Shown: positions 38,469 to 49,219 of the stretch, in pieces
How the letters are laid out: every line of letters begins with the position of its first letter
Numbering within the stretch: position 1 is the stretch's first letter
From: Emiliania huxleyi CCMP1516
Lineage: Eukaryota > Haptophyta > Isochrysidales > Noelaerhabdaceae
Assembly (NCBI RefSeq): GCF_000372725.1
Contig: NW_005195220.1
Location: 294,418-343,934, forward strand
Direction: 5' to 3'
DNA: 49,517 bases
Program-made: the position numbers and the translations under genes
Notes under the pieces: model-generated
What the model saw: the letters and a program-made list of their open reading frames with translations, nothing else
Told to the model about the DNA's origin: nothing
Database searches by the model: none

Positions 38469-39200
38469 GTTGTTGCACGAGTATATGGGCCAAAAGCGTC
38501 GAAAATGTCCCAAAAAGCGGGTCCCCACAGCCGGCGCGCGCTGCCAGGAAGCACCGCTCGCGTGTCGGCGGCACTCCCTGGCACCCAGTGAGTGCCGCGA
38601 ACCGACCAGACCGATTGGGCTCGACGCCGTGCTCGCTGTGGGGCTGCAACAAACTCGCCGCATGCGTGCCACCGAAGGTGTCCCGTCGGAGGTGGTGGAG
38701 TTTGAGAACTGAGGCTGCGGAGGTGACGCCTGAGGTACCGGCTCGTGCACGGCGACTCAGCCGGCGACCGCCACGGGCTCAGGCGAGACCTGTCGACGCG
38801 TTCCGGCTCAGCTTCACCATGGTCCTCGGGCGTCTGTCGACGTCAGGACCACCCATACAGCTCGAGGGTTTGAGGTCGCAAGAGCCAAGATGGTGGCGTT
38901 TGGACATCCCAACCATCCCACAAGACAGCCTGTAGGTGATGGCGGGACGGTGCAGTGTTTGTGGCACTCGGCAGTAGGCACCTGCGGCACGGCCCCGCTG
39001 TCGGCTCTCGCGGGCTGCGGAACCGGCCCCAGAAGGGGACGGTCCGGGCGAGTGTGGCAGCTCCTGCGCTAGTATGGGCACCATCTATCACAACACTACT
39101 GACCCTGGCCATTAGAGCTGCCAGGGATAGCGTCAGGAGCCGGTAGGAGTCAAAACCCCTCATATTTGAGACATCGTGGCCCATATACTCGTGCAACAAC
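38469..39200. repeat. 732-bp segment bounded by 24-bp perfect inverted repeats
   Basis: GTTGTTGCACGAGTATATGG plus GCCA at 38469-38492 is the exact reverse complement of 39177-39200. Weaker complementarity continues on both sides of each arm. No transposase is visible. It may be a MITE-like element or a pair of oppositely inserted repeats. Confidence 0.65.
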
Positions 39201-39333
39201 GACGCCGGCCCCGGCGCACGCGACGCGGTGCGAGAAGGCAAGCAAGGCGAGGAGAGTACTGTCGTGTGACGAGCCGCACAAGCGCAGCCTCTCATCGTTA
39301 GACAGTATCTCATACTCCCGACCGCACACGAAT

Positions 39334-39798
39334 TTAGTCCATCAGCGTGATCAACCCGCCCCGATAGTAGAGGCAGTGCGCGACAATCTCGAGCAAACCC
39401 CATGCAATGGAGATACCGCCGACGATCTGGCCCCAGATCTCGTATATGCCGAGCGAGTTTGTACCCACCACGACCATTAGCACGCCGCATCCCGCATAGC
39501 AGCTCAGGAAGCCGAAGTATTTACTCAGGAAGCTGAAGCGGAATATGGCAGCGGCGATCAGCAGAGCTGAGAGAAGCAGCAGGTAGACGATCGCGAAGAA
39601 GGTGACGAGGTCGAAGATGTTGAAGACATTGATGAAGGACACAAAAGAGAGAACGAACACGGCGAGAGAAACGGCGACTTGGCCGCCAGTCAGCATCTTC
39701 TGAGGGCTGAACGCCCTGACAGTCTGCCGCTCGCCGGCGTCGCCAACTTTGGTTGGGAGCTCCGGCGCGGCCCAGGTTGGCAGCGTCTCAGGAGCCAT
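39334..39798 (-). CDS. four-span membrane protein, COPI-associated/TVP15-like
   Basis: A single exon of 154 aa starts at an ATG. Four hydrophobic spans: VAVSLAVFVLSFVSFINVF, LVTFFAIVYLLLLSALLIAA, FGFLSCYAGCGVLMVVVGTN and IWGQIVGGISIAWGLLEIV. The third and fourth, with the FLxCYAGxGVLxxxxGT pattern, match the COPI-associated/TVP15 family of small Golgi membrane proteins. These are linked to vesicle traffic, although their biochemistry is poorly known. The N-terminus is Pro-rich and cytosolic. The codon pattern and clean topology make this a solid gene. Confidence 0.75.
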   Translation of the reverse strand: MAPETLPTWAAPELPTKVGDAGERQTVRAFSPQKMLTGGQVAVSLAVFVLSFVSFINVFNIFDLVTFFAIVYLLLLSALLIAAAIFRFSFLSKYFGFLSCYAGCGVLMVVVGTNSLGIYEIWGQIVGGISIAWGLLEIVAHCLYYRGGLITLMD

Positions 39799-39979
39799 GC
39801 CGACGACTGCTGGCAGCTGAGCTGCGGCGGCGCCGTCTACAGCTGCAGCGCGGAAAGCCCGAGAAGTCGGCGCGTGAAAGCGATTGCAAAGGAGTCTCCG
39901 GGTCGGCGCAAGTCTGTGTTTCTCGTTTTACCACCCTTTGGGAAAAGAGAGAAAAGACAAACGAAGGGAGGGATATTTG

Positions 39980-40507
39980 TGTGAGATCTGTGTCCTGATT
40001 TGCCAACAGCATACCATCGTCGCGAGCCCGAGCGCTCACATGTAGTGAGGCCCGCCGCGGTGGATGGTCTTGCCCTCGAAGGTGCTCCGCCGGCGGCTGC
40101 TCGGGCCCGCGCTGCACTGTCGTGCTCATCTTTTGGGCGCCGAGCCGGGTCGAATCATGCGACTCGAGCGACGGATCAGGACGCGGGGTTCGACGTAATG
40201 GACACGAGCACCGCCGCCTGAGGGATACACACACACCGGCAGCCGCCAGCCGGGCCACCCACGCACGCACGCTCGGGGAGCTACACGGGGGGCGGAGAGC
40301 CCATATGGGAGGTACCGCTCACATGGCGACGGGCCCTTGCGGTCCTTGCAACGAGGCTGGCTCTCACGGCTATCATTCTTAGTTTAGCTGCGAAACGACT
40401 CAGGAGCGTCCCAGAAGGGGGGGGGGGGGGGCGGGGCGACCGGCCTAACCTCACACGGCGTCCCGCGCCGCCGCCGTGAAGTCGTCGCGCAGACCCGACG
40501 CCTCTGT
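39980..40507. other. intergenic region
   Basis: No convincing gene. A GGGGGGGGGGGG run lies at 40418-40430. Minus-strand frames here are Pro/Arg-rich and probably spurious. Confidence 0.35.
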
Positions 40508-41447
40508 TTATTTCATACTCACCCCCGAGCAGAATTGCAGCCCCTCGGGCTTCCTCCGCGGCGCTGGTCGCTCCCAGGAAAGGGTGCGCTCGATGAAGGC
40601 ACCGTTTCGCCTCCTCCTCTCCTCGAAGGCTATTTTTTGGTGGCACTGCCTCAAGATCGCCCGCTGCAACGACAGCGCCCCTTCCTCCTCCTCGCGCCGC
40701 CTCCGCTGTAGGATCCACTCCTCACCTGGGACACGAGTCATGTGTGTTGGGGGTCGGCGAGCTTCCTGTCCATGTAACTAGTGTCACCTGGTCCTGCCGC
40801 CGGGCGAGGGAAGTCGGCCCAGAGCTCCTCGGGCAGCTGAGGCGCTCGATGGGGACTGCGCAGCACGAGGTGCTTCCGTGAGGCGGGCGCCTGGTGGAGC
40901 CCTGGCCAGCGACCCTCAGATCCAAAGTTGGCGCCTGGGAGGGGCAGGAGAGGCGGCCTCAAGCCTACAGGGCGCCGGTTGAGGAGGCGTGGTTGCGGCA
41001 GTGCTATCCCTGGCGCCTCGATGGTCGAGGGACGTGCGGTACCCCGAGGGGTTGAACCCGTAATAGTGCCGGTTCTTTGGGATGCTTCGGGGAGTGTGCC
41101 TACGCCAGGCACGGTGATAGAATGCCTCAGGAGGTGATGGCACGAGAAGCTCTGTGCGCATGAAGTCAGGGGGCAGGGGCCGGGCTCTCCACCAGGAGGG
41201 ATCCAATATCCACTTAGCGACGCCAGGGCAAGTGGGTCGCGCCACGCCTTGAGATGAGGCGCCTCCGGGTTGTGCTAGGCTTTCTGCTGTTTGCGGAAGC
41301 AAGCCTGGCGGTGCCGTCGCCCGCGGGAGCACCGTGCCGGTGGGTGGGTGGAGCCGACTTGTCGAGCGGCAGCCGCGGCGTTGGTGCGCCGTCCGTGGGC
41401 TCGAAGAGGCCTTGGGCTGTGGAGGCCGCTGCTGCGGCGAGGGACAT
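40508..41447 (-). CDS. unknown protein, four exons
   Basis: Exons 41447-41333, 41247-41017, 40934-40788 and 40725-40508 join in phase to 711 nt (236 aa) from ATG (MSLAAAAASTAQGLFEPTDG) to stop. The product has basic/aromatic motifs: AKWILDPSWWRARPLPPDFM, KNRHYYGFNPSGYRTSLDHR, GANFGSEGRWPGLHQAPASR and PQLPEELWADFPRP. A long charged helix (EEWILQRRRREEEEGALSLQ) follows. No family is recognised; the Pro/Trp/Tyr motifs and charged helix resemble cytoskeletal or axonemal proteins, which is only a guess. The introns are 85, 82 and 62 nt; the second uses a GC donor and is bounded by AGGCGCCA duplicates. Confidence 0.65.
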
Positions 41448-41660
41448 GCACACACAACCGTGACTTGTGTGGACGAGGCAGCGCCACGCCGGGCCGAGCG
41501 GGGGAGGGAATGAAACGGCCGGACCCGCGTTTTTTCAGTGAAAGAATTTAAACAAAAGAACTCTCTCTCACAGCAGACAGGCTCGACACAGGTGAAAGAA
41601 TTTGCAGTGAAAGAAACTCCGACCAAGCGGACTGCTGACAGAGTTTGCCTTTATATAAAA

Positions 41661-42076
41661 TGAACTCGGGGGCACGGGACGCGGCACAAACGGGGCACAA
41701 ACGCCAGGCTACAAAGACGGGGAGGCACGTAGTTTGCCTCCCTTGGCTTGTCCGTTTTCTTTCTTTCTTTTTGAGTTTGTTTGCGTGAGGTAGCCTGGCT
41801 GTTCTTCACCTTTCTACCTATGTATGTTAGCAGGGAGGTGATGTCCTGATGAGGAGTCAGTTATGCGCGGCGGGCGGTTAGACGTTACGGACGGGGCGAA
41901 TCGAACGTTCGGACCTACCCTACCTACCTGAGTGAGGTAATCGTTTTTTCACACAAAGCGCTTTTTACCTTTTTTGTCCTTCTCTTTCTCACTCTGCTTA
42001 TTAAAATGAACTCGGGGGCACGGGACGCGGCACAAACGGGGCACAAACGCCAGGCTACAAACACGGGGAGGCACGT
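41661..42076. repeat. 75-bp direct repeat pair flanking a 270-bp spacer
   Basis: TAAAATGAACTCGGGGGCAC through GGCACGT occurs at about 41656-41730 and again at 42001-42076 with one or two differences. The spacer (41735-42000) contains the terminal block of repeat A (GCCTGGCTGTTCTTCACC at about 41793). The layout, a duplicated segment with foreign sequence between, parallels the duplicated introns. Confidence 0.85.
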
Positions 42077-42155
42077 GGTGACGCAAGGGAGTCTAGGCGA
42101 CCGACGGTGGCGTCCTCCAACGCCGCACGCAGCGAGCCTGAGCTCGGTCGCAATT

Positions 42156-42532
42156 TCATCCGCCGCCGCGAGCTGCAGCGCGACTGACCATGCGCTGGGC
42201 TTGCAGCGACAGCCACGACCGCGTCGACCAGCTCGCCTCGTCCTCGTGCTGCCGCGTCGAGAGCTTGTTGCGCACCTTGTCCTTCATCTGGTAGAACAGC
42301 CGCTTGACCGCGTTGCACCACCCGCCAAAGGTTTCAAACAGGTACATCTGTACGTCCGTGTCACCGAGCGCGAGAGGGCGTGCGCGTAGTCCGCCTTCTT
42401 GTACGCCACGTAGCCGCCGCCGTCGCTCGGCAGCCTGAAGTCACCGTCCCCGACAGCGTCGCGCTGCTCGAGGCCGAAGACGTCCGCGCTCGTGCCGGGC
42501 TCGGTGTTGCCGAGGCCGACGAAAGCGCCTCG
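42156..42532 (-). CDS. unknown protein, two visible exons
   Basis: Exon 42532-42395 encodes RGAFVGLGNTEPGTSADVFG and SDGGGYVAYKK. Exon 42347-42156 continues MYLFETFGGWCNAVKRLFYQ, then MKDKVRNKLSTRQHEDEAS. They join in phase 0 across a 47-nt intron with a GC donor (AAG|GCGGAC to TACAG|ATG). Without splicing there is a frameshift between two well-formed coding stretches. The 3' end after LSLQAQRM is uncertain and the 5' exons are unresolved. The protein is not recognised. Confidence 0.5.
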
Positions 42533-42663
42533 CTAGCCCGGGGCCGACGTCCTCCGGATAGATAGGAAGGCGAAACACAGGCGGTGTGGGATGTAATCTC
42601 TCGAGGTCTCGATCGAGAGCCCCCGGGGAGGGGCGACTCTGTACCTGGCCCCCCTCGTTCAGC

Positions 42664-43226
42664 ATGGTGAGCTACACTTTGGTGGGTGTTGCTGCGATGA
42701 GCCTCGCTGTGGCGGCGTTGTGTGTGTGCGTGGTGTACTACGACCTGCTGTCCCTACGCGATACCTACGACTCCGCTCTCGGCCTCGACAAGTGGCTTCA
42801 AACAGTGCCGCAGAAGCAGCAGGCACCAGAGTAGCCGCCGCCGCCGCCGCCAACGCTCTCTTGCACCACCGCCGCGTACTTCTCACTGCCTGCCTCTCGA
42901 CCTGCTCTCAGACGGGCCTCTACGCTGCCTGCACCGCCGTGTGGTTCGGCATGATGGGTGAGCGCTCCCGTTGGCCTTATCTGCCCGACCCTTCCTTTTC
43001 TTGCTGCGCACTGCAACGCCCTTCTCTAGCCGTATCGAGTGCCGCGCACCCCTCGCCCCTCTCCGTCTGCTGGCGGTTGGCCCGAGACGGCTTGACGCTC
43101 GTAGGCGCCGGCATCTTCGTGCACGGCCGACGGAGCGAGAGCGGCGGCGGTGGCGGCGGGCCGGCGGCCGCCGCCGCCTCCGCCGCCAGAGGAGCCAAGC
43201 AAAGGAGGACGCGCAAGGCAGACTGA
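42664..43226 (+). CDS. small multi-span membrane protein, three exons
   Basis: Exon 1 (42664-42804) from an ATG has one span (VGVAAMSLAVAALCVCVVYY) and DLLSLRDTYDSALGLDKWLQ. Exon 2 (42912-42957) gives TGLYAACTAVWFGMM. Exon 3 (43030-43226) gives AVSSAAHPSPLSVCWRLARD, then GLTLVGAGIFVHGRR and a Gly/Ala/Arg-rich tail. Phases agree (0, 1) and introns are GT-AG (107 and 72 nt). The exon 2 donor, GG|GTGAGC, is strong. Product 127 aa with about three spans. An alternative is that exon 1 ends at its own stop (42832-42834), making a separate 56-aa protein. The family is not identified. Confidence 0.5.
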
Positions 43227-43492
43227 GCCAGGTTCCGATTCAGCAGTAGTCGCCGACGAGGAGGTGCCGGTGTGCCGCCATCGAAGGGAGCGCTGCGGGG
43301 CGGACGGGGTGGCTGCGAGGCGGCGGCAGCGTGCGTGCGGACGTGGGTGGCGGGCATGCGGGTGGCGAGAGCGGTGCGGCGGCGGGGGCACCTGTCACTA
43401 GTCACTTGTAGACCTAGAGTAAGTCGCGGTCCTGCTCGCTGCTGCGTTTGCCGATATGTTTGGCGGCGGGCGGCGCGCGGGCTCGTCGCGCT

Positions 43493-43750
43493 TGTCCCCC
43501 GGCTCTCCACGAGCACGACCGTGTACGGCTCGGCTCTATCCGCTGCGGGCCCGGTGGCCGGTGGCGGTGCGTGAGGTGACGCTGACGGGGCTGACGGGCG
43601 GTGGTCAGGTGCGTGAGCTGTCGAGTGACGGGGCTGACGGACCCTCTGCGCTCCTCTGGGAGCCTGACGGGCCGGGCCCGGGGGGGTCAGCTCAGCCGTG
43701 ACAGCTCTCGTAAACTTTCGAGATACATAACTCCCAACTGGTGAGGATAT
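43493..43750 (+). repeat. dispersed repeat E, copy 1
   Basis: Direct repeat of 48296-48585. Shared: CCCCCGGCTCTCCACGAGCA, CGGCTCGGCTCTATCCGCTG, GTGAGGTGACGCTGACGGGG, AGCTCAGCCGTGACAGCTCT and ACATAACTCCCAACTGGTGA. Copy 2 carries a 30-bp insertion (AAACGCAAACGCCAAACGGC region). It sits downstream of the small membrane-protein gene. Confidence 0.85.
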
Positions 43751-43959
43751 GTCGCATCTGAATCAGGACACCCGAAACGCTGAAAGGGGGCAACATGAGT
43801 CATGACGCTTGACGGTGTTTTGAGATTTGACGCGAGGGCGTGCGACTGCGAGCGCGCTGCCGAGGAGAGGTGACAGGTGTGCGGAAAGCGCGACGAATTA
43901 CGCCCCGAGAAAGCGGACGACGTTTTGGAGCGGAATTCAACAAACTCCGCTACGTGGGC

Positions 43960-46706
43960 TCACTGCCCCGGCGCCCACACCTCCACCTTCTTGGGCAGCA
44001 GCCGGGCCTGCTCGTCGCCGTGGCCCAGCTGGCCATGGTAGCCATCGCCCCAGCTCCAGACAGCTCCGTCGGCATTGAGGGCGAGGTTGTGGTACTCTCC
44101 AGCTGACACAGCGACGACGCGCCGGTCAGCGAAGGCCTCGACCTTCTTTGGCAGCAGCTGGGTCTGCTCGTCGCCGTGGCCCAGCTGGCCAGCACCTCCA
44201 TGGCCCCAGCTCCAGAGAGCGCCGTCGGAGAGGGCGAGGCTATGCTGCCACCCAGCCGACACAGCGACGACTCGCTGGCCAGCAAAGGCCTCGATCTTCT
44301 TGGGCAGCAGCAGCTTGCTCAGCGTCCAGCCGTGGCCCAACTCGCCAGAGCCTCCACCGCCCCAGCTCCAAACGGCGCCGCCGGCAGTGAGGGGCTGAGG
44401 GCGATGCTGTGGTTAGTCCCAGCCGACACAGCGACGACGCGCTGGCCAGCCAACGCCTCGACCTGCTTCGGCAGCAGCCTGCGCTGCTCGTCGCCGTGGC
44501 CCAGCTGGCCATCGTGTCCACGGCCCCAGCTCCAGACAGCGCCGTCGGCGGTGAGGGCGAGGCTGTGGCTGCCTCCAGCCGACACAGCGACGACGCGCCG
44601 GTCAGCGAAGGCCTCGACCTTCTTCGGCAGCAGCTGGTTCTGCCAGTCGCCGTGGCCCAGCTGGCCATCGTGTCCACGGCCCCAGCTCCAGACAGCGCCG
44701 TCGGCGGTGAGGGCGAGGCTGTGGTACTGTCCAGCCGACACAGCGACGATGCGCTGGCCGGCAAAGGCCTCGATCTTCTTGGGCAGCAGCTGGTTCTGCG
44801 CGTCGCCGTGGCCCAGCTTGCCAAAGTTTCCACTGCCCCAGCTCCAGACGGCGCCGTCGGTGGTGAGGGCGAGGCTGTGGTAGGCTCCAGCCGACACAGC
44901 GACGACTCGCTGCCCAGCAAGGGCGTCGTTCTTCTTGGGCTGCCACTGGTCCTCGTCATCGCCGTGTCCCATGCCCCGCCAGCCGCAGCCCCAGGACCAA
45001 ACGGCGCCGTCCGCGGTGAGAGCGAGGCTGAAGTATTGTGACGCCGCTACACTAATCGCGCGCTCGCCTCCGAGGAGCGAAGGGAGACGGGTCGGCGTCT
45101 TCAGCTGCAGCACGCCCTCGCCGTGGCCGAGAAGGCCTGGAAGCTCGTCCTCCTCGTCCTCCTCCTCCTCCTCGCCCTCCTCGCCCTCCTCGCCCTCCTC
45201 GTTTTGACATTTCGTGATGCTGTTGCCTTCGTCCCGGCCCGTGCCATCGGGAGCAGGCGCGCACCCGCCCGCCGCTGTTGGAACCAGTCCGCTCGGGCAC
45301 GGGCCCGGTTGGCAGAGTCCGCAGGACTTGGGGCACTGCTGGCGCACCGTGGAGGAAAGTTCACAAATCTGCTTCATGTTCATTTTCGCAGGGTCGGAGG
45401 GAGTGACGATCCTGGTGCTGATGCACTTGTGTTGACCCCCTGTATCGGGAAGGTCGTCGCAGGATGCGTCCGCGCACTGGCACATCTGTTGCGTATTGCC
45501 CGACACCGACACCCAGCCCTGTCGGCAGCATGCGTACCCAGAAGGACACGCGTCGTGATTCAACTGGCCATTGGACCAGCATTGAATGCCATCTTTGACA
45601 TCTCGCGCGTCCTCGAGCACAAACGGTTTCGCGGAGTCCTCGCATCCGGAACCGAGGGCCCCGTCGCGGTTGAGCTGCTCCACGCGGCATTGATCGAAAG
45701 GCAGAAAGCACTGCTCCTTGACGACAATCGATGAGTTGGAATCAAGAAAGACCGAGGCGCCTGGTGCGTTCATTGCGGTGAGCCAGTTTGCCTTTGGCGC
45801 ATTGTCGCTTCCGTCCAAACCAAAGAGCGGCTCGTAGCAGTCGATCACCTGGACGTCGTTCACGGATTCGGTGTCACGGCTGCAGCAGCGCGCCGCTGTG
45901 ACACCGGTCTGCTCTTTCAAGTAGAGGCCGGTCAGCGTCGGCTTCTCCGCAGGGCAAAAGCGAGGCGCTTCCAGCGATGCGTGGAGCTCGGCAACGGCGT
46001 CGTGAGGGCAGCTCGTGGAGGCAGGGACGCGTGTGCAGACGTCGGAGCTCGGCTTCGGGAACAGAGCCGTACCATCGCACCAGCATCTGTCATCTCCATC
46101 GGGTTTGCACAGAGCACGGGCGGACCAGCACGGACAAGATTGTCTGGGTACCCAGCAAGATTGCGCGCTTGCCGTGCTCCAACAACCGCCTAGGCCAGTC
46201 TTCCAGCACCATTCGAACTGCTTGCACCAACTTTGCTGATCGAGCAGGTTCTCGGGCGACGAAGAGCAGCACCATTCCACGCTCGGGTCACTTTCTGGCC
46301 AAATAAGGAGGGGGGAACCCCCGGGCCAGTCAAAGTGACCCGAGCTGTCCGAGACGGTGGGACAACCCCCACTGGCGTCTGCTTCTTCACGAACACGGGA
46401 GAGGATCGCCGAGTTGAAGCGGTGTTTCTTCGACGGATCGTCCACCAAAAACGTCTCGCAATTCTTCAGCGCCGCGCTCGGGTGATTCGGGTCCTCGCAG
46501 CACTGCATCTCGATCGAGCCGCGCAGCGCTTGGAGCACTGCATCTTCAAATTGAATGCTATCGACAAACGTGTTGCCGGGACAGTGAAGCCAGCCGTCCG
46601 AGAAGTCGGCCTTGTCCGAACCGAAGGTGATGCATGATCGCTCGGCATCCGAAGACGCAACCAAAGAAGCAGCAATGAGAATCCGGCACACGGCCACGCG
46701 AAGCAT
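43960..46706 (-). CDS. large secreted RCC1-repeat protein with ShKT domain, frameshifted
   Basis: The ATG at 46706 opens a signal peptide (MLRVAVCRILIAASLVASSD). About 400 residues of Cys-rich sequence follow. A ShKT-like module lies at about residues 406-462 (CADASCDDLPD ... CPKSCGLC), then an acidic Glu run, then RCC1 repeats from about residue 530 (SLALTADGAVWSWG repeated). Seven repeats are visible. After the fifth (TNHSIALS) the frame shifts because about 5 extra bases lie near 44390-44400, and two further repeats continue in the new frame to a stop at 43960. RCC1 propellers normally have seven blades, so the shifted part is needed for a full fold. It may be a real frameshift, a polymorphism or an assembly error. 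The role is inferred to be extracellular or lumenal. Confidence 0.75.
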
Positions 46707-47319
46707 GGCGTGGGCGGCTCAAGCTACGGCTTCGCAGCGGTCGAGGCGGCCGCGGACAGCAAGCGCCGTGGACGGGCCGAAGCACTCACCTGCGAGCGGA
46801 CAGCGGGAGGTCTGCGCATGTTGATCGAATGAATTCCTGCAGAGAGTCAAGAAGCGGTTGAGGGTGGTGTCCCCGATGGGAGGTGCAGGCCAGCGCTCTC
46901 GAGTGGCCCTCGCGGCTACGGACACAGAGTGGCACTCTCTAGACGCAGCAGAGATGCGAGCGGGGCGGGAACTTGACTCGGCAGGATCAATCTCAGGTCA
47001 ATCTCGGCTCGTAGCAGGAAAGGCAAGCGCCTACGGGATCGCGACCATGGGAAAGAGGGGGAAAAACTGGTATTAAGATGTCTGGGGGGTATATGGGGTA
47101 TATGGGGGTACATGGGGGTACATGGGGGTACATGGGGGTATATGGCTACGATAAAATCTCGGGGAATCTCCCCTCGAAACGATAAGATTTGGAGCCCGCC
47201 CGCCACCCACCCACCCAGCCCGGCAGCCCCCCCCCCCCCCCCAACCCGCCCCATGCCCTCGACCCTCGCCTACACGGATAAAAAGAAATCAGGCACGGCG
47301 GCTGCACAAACACAAAAAA
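46707..47319. other. intergenic or intronic region with GGGGGTACAT repeats
   Basis: 47085-47145 holds GGGGTATAT/GGGGGTACAT tandem repeats of the kind seen in introns elsewhere in the window. A 17-base C run is at 47227-47243. No gene is assigned. Confidence 0.45.
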
Positions 47320-47672
47320 TGAATGCAGCTGAACGGGAAGAGAGAGCGAGAGAGGAGAGCCGCGCCTACGGGCAGTACGTCGGCGGCGTGAGCGTCGAGA
47401 CGAGGCCGCCGGCGCGCTCTCTCGCGTCCTCGGCGCTCGGACTGGAGCCGGGCGGCGATTGGCGAGCAAGCGAGAGCGGGTCGCTCTCTTGCCAGAAGAG
47501 AGGGAGGGCGGTCGCGCGGGACAAGGGTGGGGAATGGGCAGCAGCGGACGCGTCTCGCGGCTTCCTCGATGGCAGCGGCTGTACCTGCGAGCGGGAGTGG
47601 GCAGGCGTTGCGAGGCAGATGGGGGGTACAGCAGCTCGCGCGGCGCGGCGCATCGCGTGGTGGGGGTGGTGA
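47320..47672 (+). CDS. hypothetical protein overlapping repeat F
   Basis: From an ATG at 47320 the frame gives MNAAEREERAREESRAYGQY, VGGVSVETRPP and a Ser/Arg/Gly-rich continuation. The first 45 residues look protein-like. From about 47567 the frame is inside repeat F, so the C-terminus is doubtful. No family is recognised. Confidence 0.3.
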
Positions 47673-47730
47673 GGAGGCGGCGGGTTCCGTGAGCAATAGG
47701 CGTCGCGGGGGTCTAGACGTGCAGCTATGC
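47567..47730 (+). repeat. dispersed repeat F, copy 2
   Basis: Counterpart of 1816-1960, same orientation, with small indels. It is followed by ATGCCTATTGCTATGCCCGA and a GGGGGAATAC tandem pair. Confidence 0.5.
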
Positions 47731-47967
47731 CTATTGCTATGCCCGACTATGCGGCATAGTTGGGCGAAATGCGGCGCGGCAAGCGCGAGCGGACGAGGAA
47801 ATGGCTGCCTGGTGGACGGCCGCCAAAGTGGAATACGGGGGAATACGGGGGACAGCGCCTTCGGCACCACTCTCTCGAGGTCTCAGCGAAGCGCATCGCA
47901 GGGTGAGTGGTATGCGGGAGATGTCTGTCGTTTGAATAGGAAAAGAGCACACCTTGCACGCCTGATG

Positions 47968-48295
47968 TCAGTCTGGACCGCGAGCAGTCGCCGACGCAAA
48001 GTCGCCCTCGAACTCGTCGCGGTCGCGCTGGCGCGCCGCGCCGTCCGGGCCGTAAGAGCCGAGCTCGATCTGGGCCTTCTCCAGCCAGCCGTAGAGGAGG
48101 GGGCGGCAGCGCTTGTAGGCCAGAGCCCCGTCCACCGCCTCGTACCAGCGCTGCAGGTCGCGCATCCTCTTGGGCGGGAGGCGGAGGACGGTGGTTGTGG
48201 ATTCGAAGGCGGTGAGGCGGACGGTGGCGGTGGTTGGCACGGTGACGCAGGCGAGGGAGGCGCAGCTGCGGAAGGCGCAGCTGCCGACGTGGAGC
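47968..48295 (-). CDS. partial coding exon, unknown protein
   Basis: The minus frame encodes SCASLACVTVPTTATVRLTA, FESTTTVLRLPPKRMRDLQR, WYEAVDGALAYKRCRPLLYG and WLEKAQIELGSYGPDG. The composition is that of a folded domain. Its upstream side stops at the border of repeat E (48296), so the repeat may interrupt the gene or lie in an intron. A short tandem duplication (CAGCTGCGCC twice, about 48260-48285) sits at the border. Not recognised. Confidence 0.45.
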
Positions 48296-48585
48296 TCGTC
48301 CCCCGGCTCTCCACGAGCACGACCGTACGGCTCGGCTCTATCCGCTGCGGGCCCGGTGGCCGGTGGCGGTGCGTGAGGTGACGCTGACGGGGCTGACGGG
48401 CGGTGGTCAGGTGCGTGAGCCGTCGAGTGACGGGGCTGACGGACCCTCTCCGAGAGGCCCTCTGCGCTCTGGGAGCCTGAAACGCAAACGCCAAACGGCT
48501 AACGGGCCGCGGGGAGCGGGGTCAGCTCAGCCGTGACAGCTCTCGGAACTTTCGAGATACATAACTCCCAACTGGTGAGGATAAC
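48296..48585 (+). repeat. dispersed repeat E, copy 2
   Basis: Copy of 43493-43750 with internal insertions near 48450 and 48480-48510. Confidence 0.85.
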
Positions 48586-48885
48586 GCACACTGACAAAGA
48601 GAGACAGACACACCCTCACACCGCGTCCGCCCGGCCCCGAAGCGACCACGCCGTTCTGCGCCTGTAAAACGTAGGCCTGTTGGCCCTCTCTACGACGGCG
48701 GCGGCAGCATGGCGGCTGCGGGGAGAACACTGGAGGGCAGACAGGAGGCCGTCGGAATGGCCGAGGGAGGGGGCGGGCTCCCTGCCGCGGGCTCCCTCTC
48801 GCCCGCCGCCGGCCCCGTCGTGGCACACACGGCGCCCCTAGTGGCTGGCCCCACGCCTCCTCCGCCGCCGACCGCCGACTGGCCC

Positions 48886-49219
48886 TCACGCCTCGCGCAC
48901 GATGATGAACTGGACGAAGGTGGAGACGGGCGAGCCGCGCAGAGACGGGTCCTGGGCACGAGAGGGGCGAGATGCAGCCGAGATGCGGCCGAGATGCAGC
49001 CGCGAGGCAGCCGCGATGCGGGCGGTCTCTCGGCATGTCTCTCGGCATGTCTCTCGGCATGTCTCTCGGCATGTCTCTCGGCATGTCTCTCGGCGGTCTC
49101 TCGGCGGCAGCCTCTCGGCTGCAATCTCTCGGCTGTAGTGCCTCGAGGTCGCGGAACTGTACGGTGAAGGAGAGGGAGAGGCCCTCCTCGGCTACGTACT
49201 CCTGGGCGAGCGCGATCGC
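48886..49219 (-). CDS. C-terminal exons of an unknown protein
   Basis: Exon 49219-49142 (acceptor CTCTAG) encodes AIALAQEYVAEEGLSLSFTV and QFRDLE. Exon 48951-48886 (acceptor CCCAG) encodes DPSLRGSPVSTFVQFIIVRE plus A and a stop. The 190-nt intron between them has a GC donor (GAG|GCACTA) and a CCGAGAGACATG tandem array. Joined, the beta-strand-like pattern is continuous in phase 0. Upstream exons run off towards the contig end. Family not recognised. Confidence 0.5.
49019..49100. repeat. CTCGGCATGTCT tandem repeat (12-bp period)
   Basis: Five perfect copies of CTCGGCATGTCT and diverged relatives (CTCGGCGGTCT) lie inside the inferred 190-nt intron of the last minus-strand gene. Confidence 0.9.

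Noticed and set aside
47090..47145. Telomere-like or CRISPR-like array
   Set aside because: GGGGGTACAT units are contiguous with no spacers and the motif is not a telomere repeat. It fits the intron filler family.
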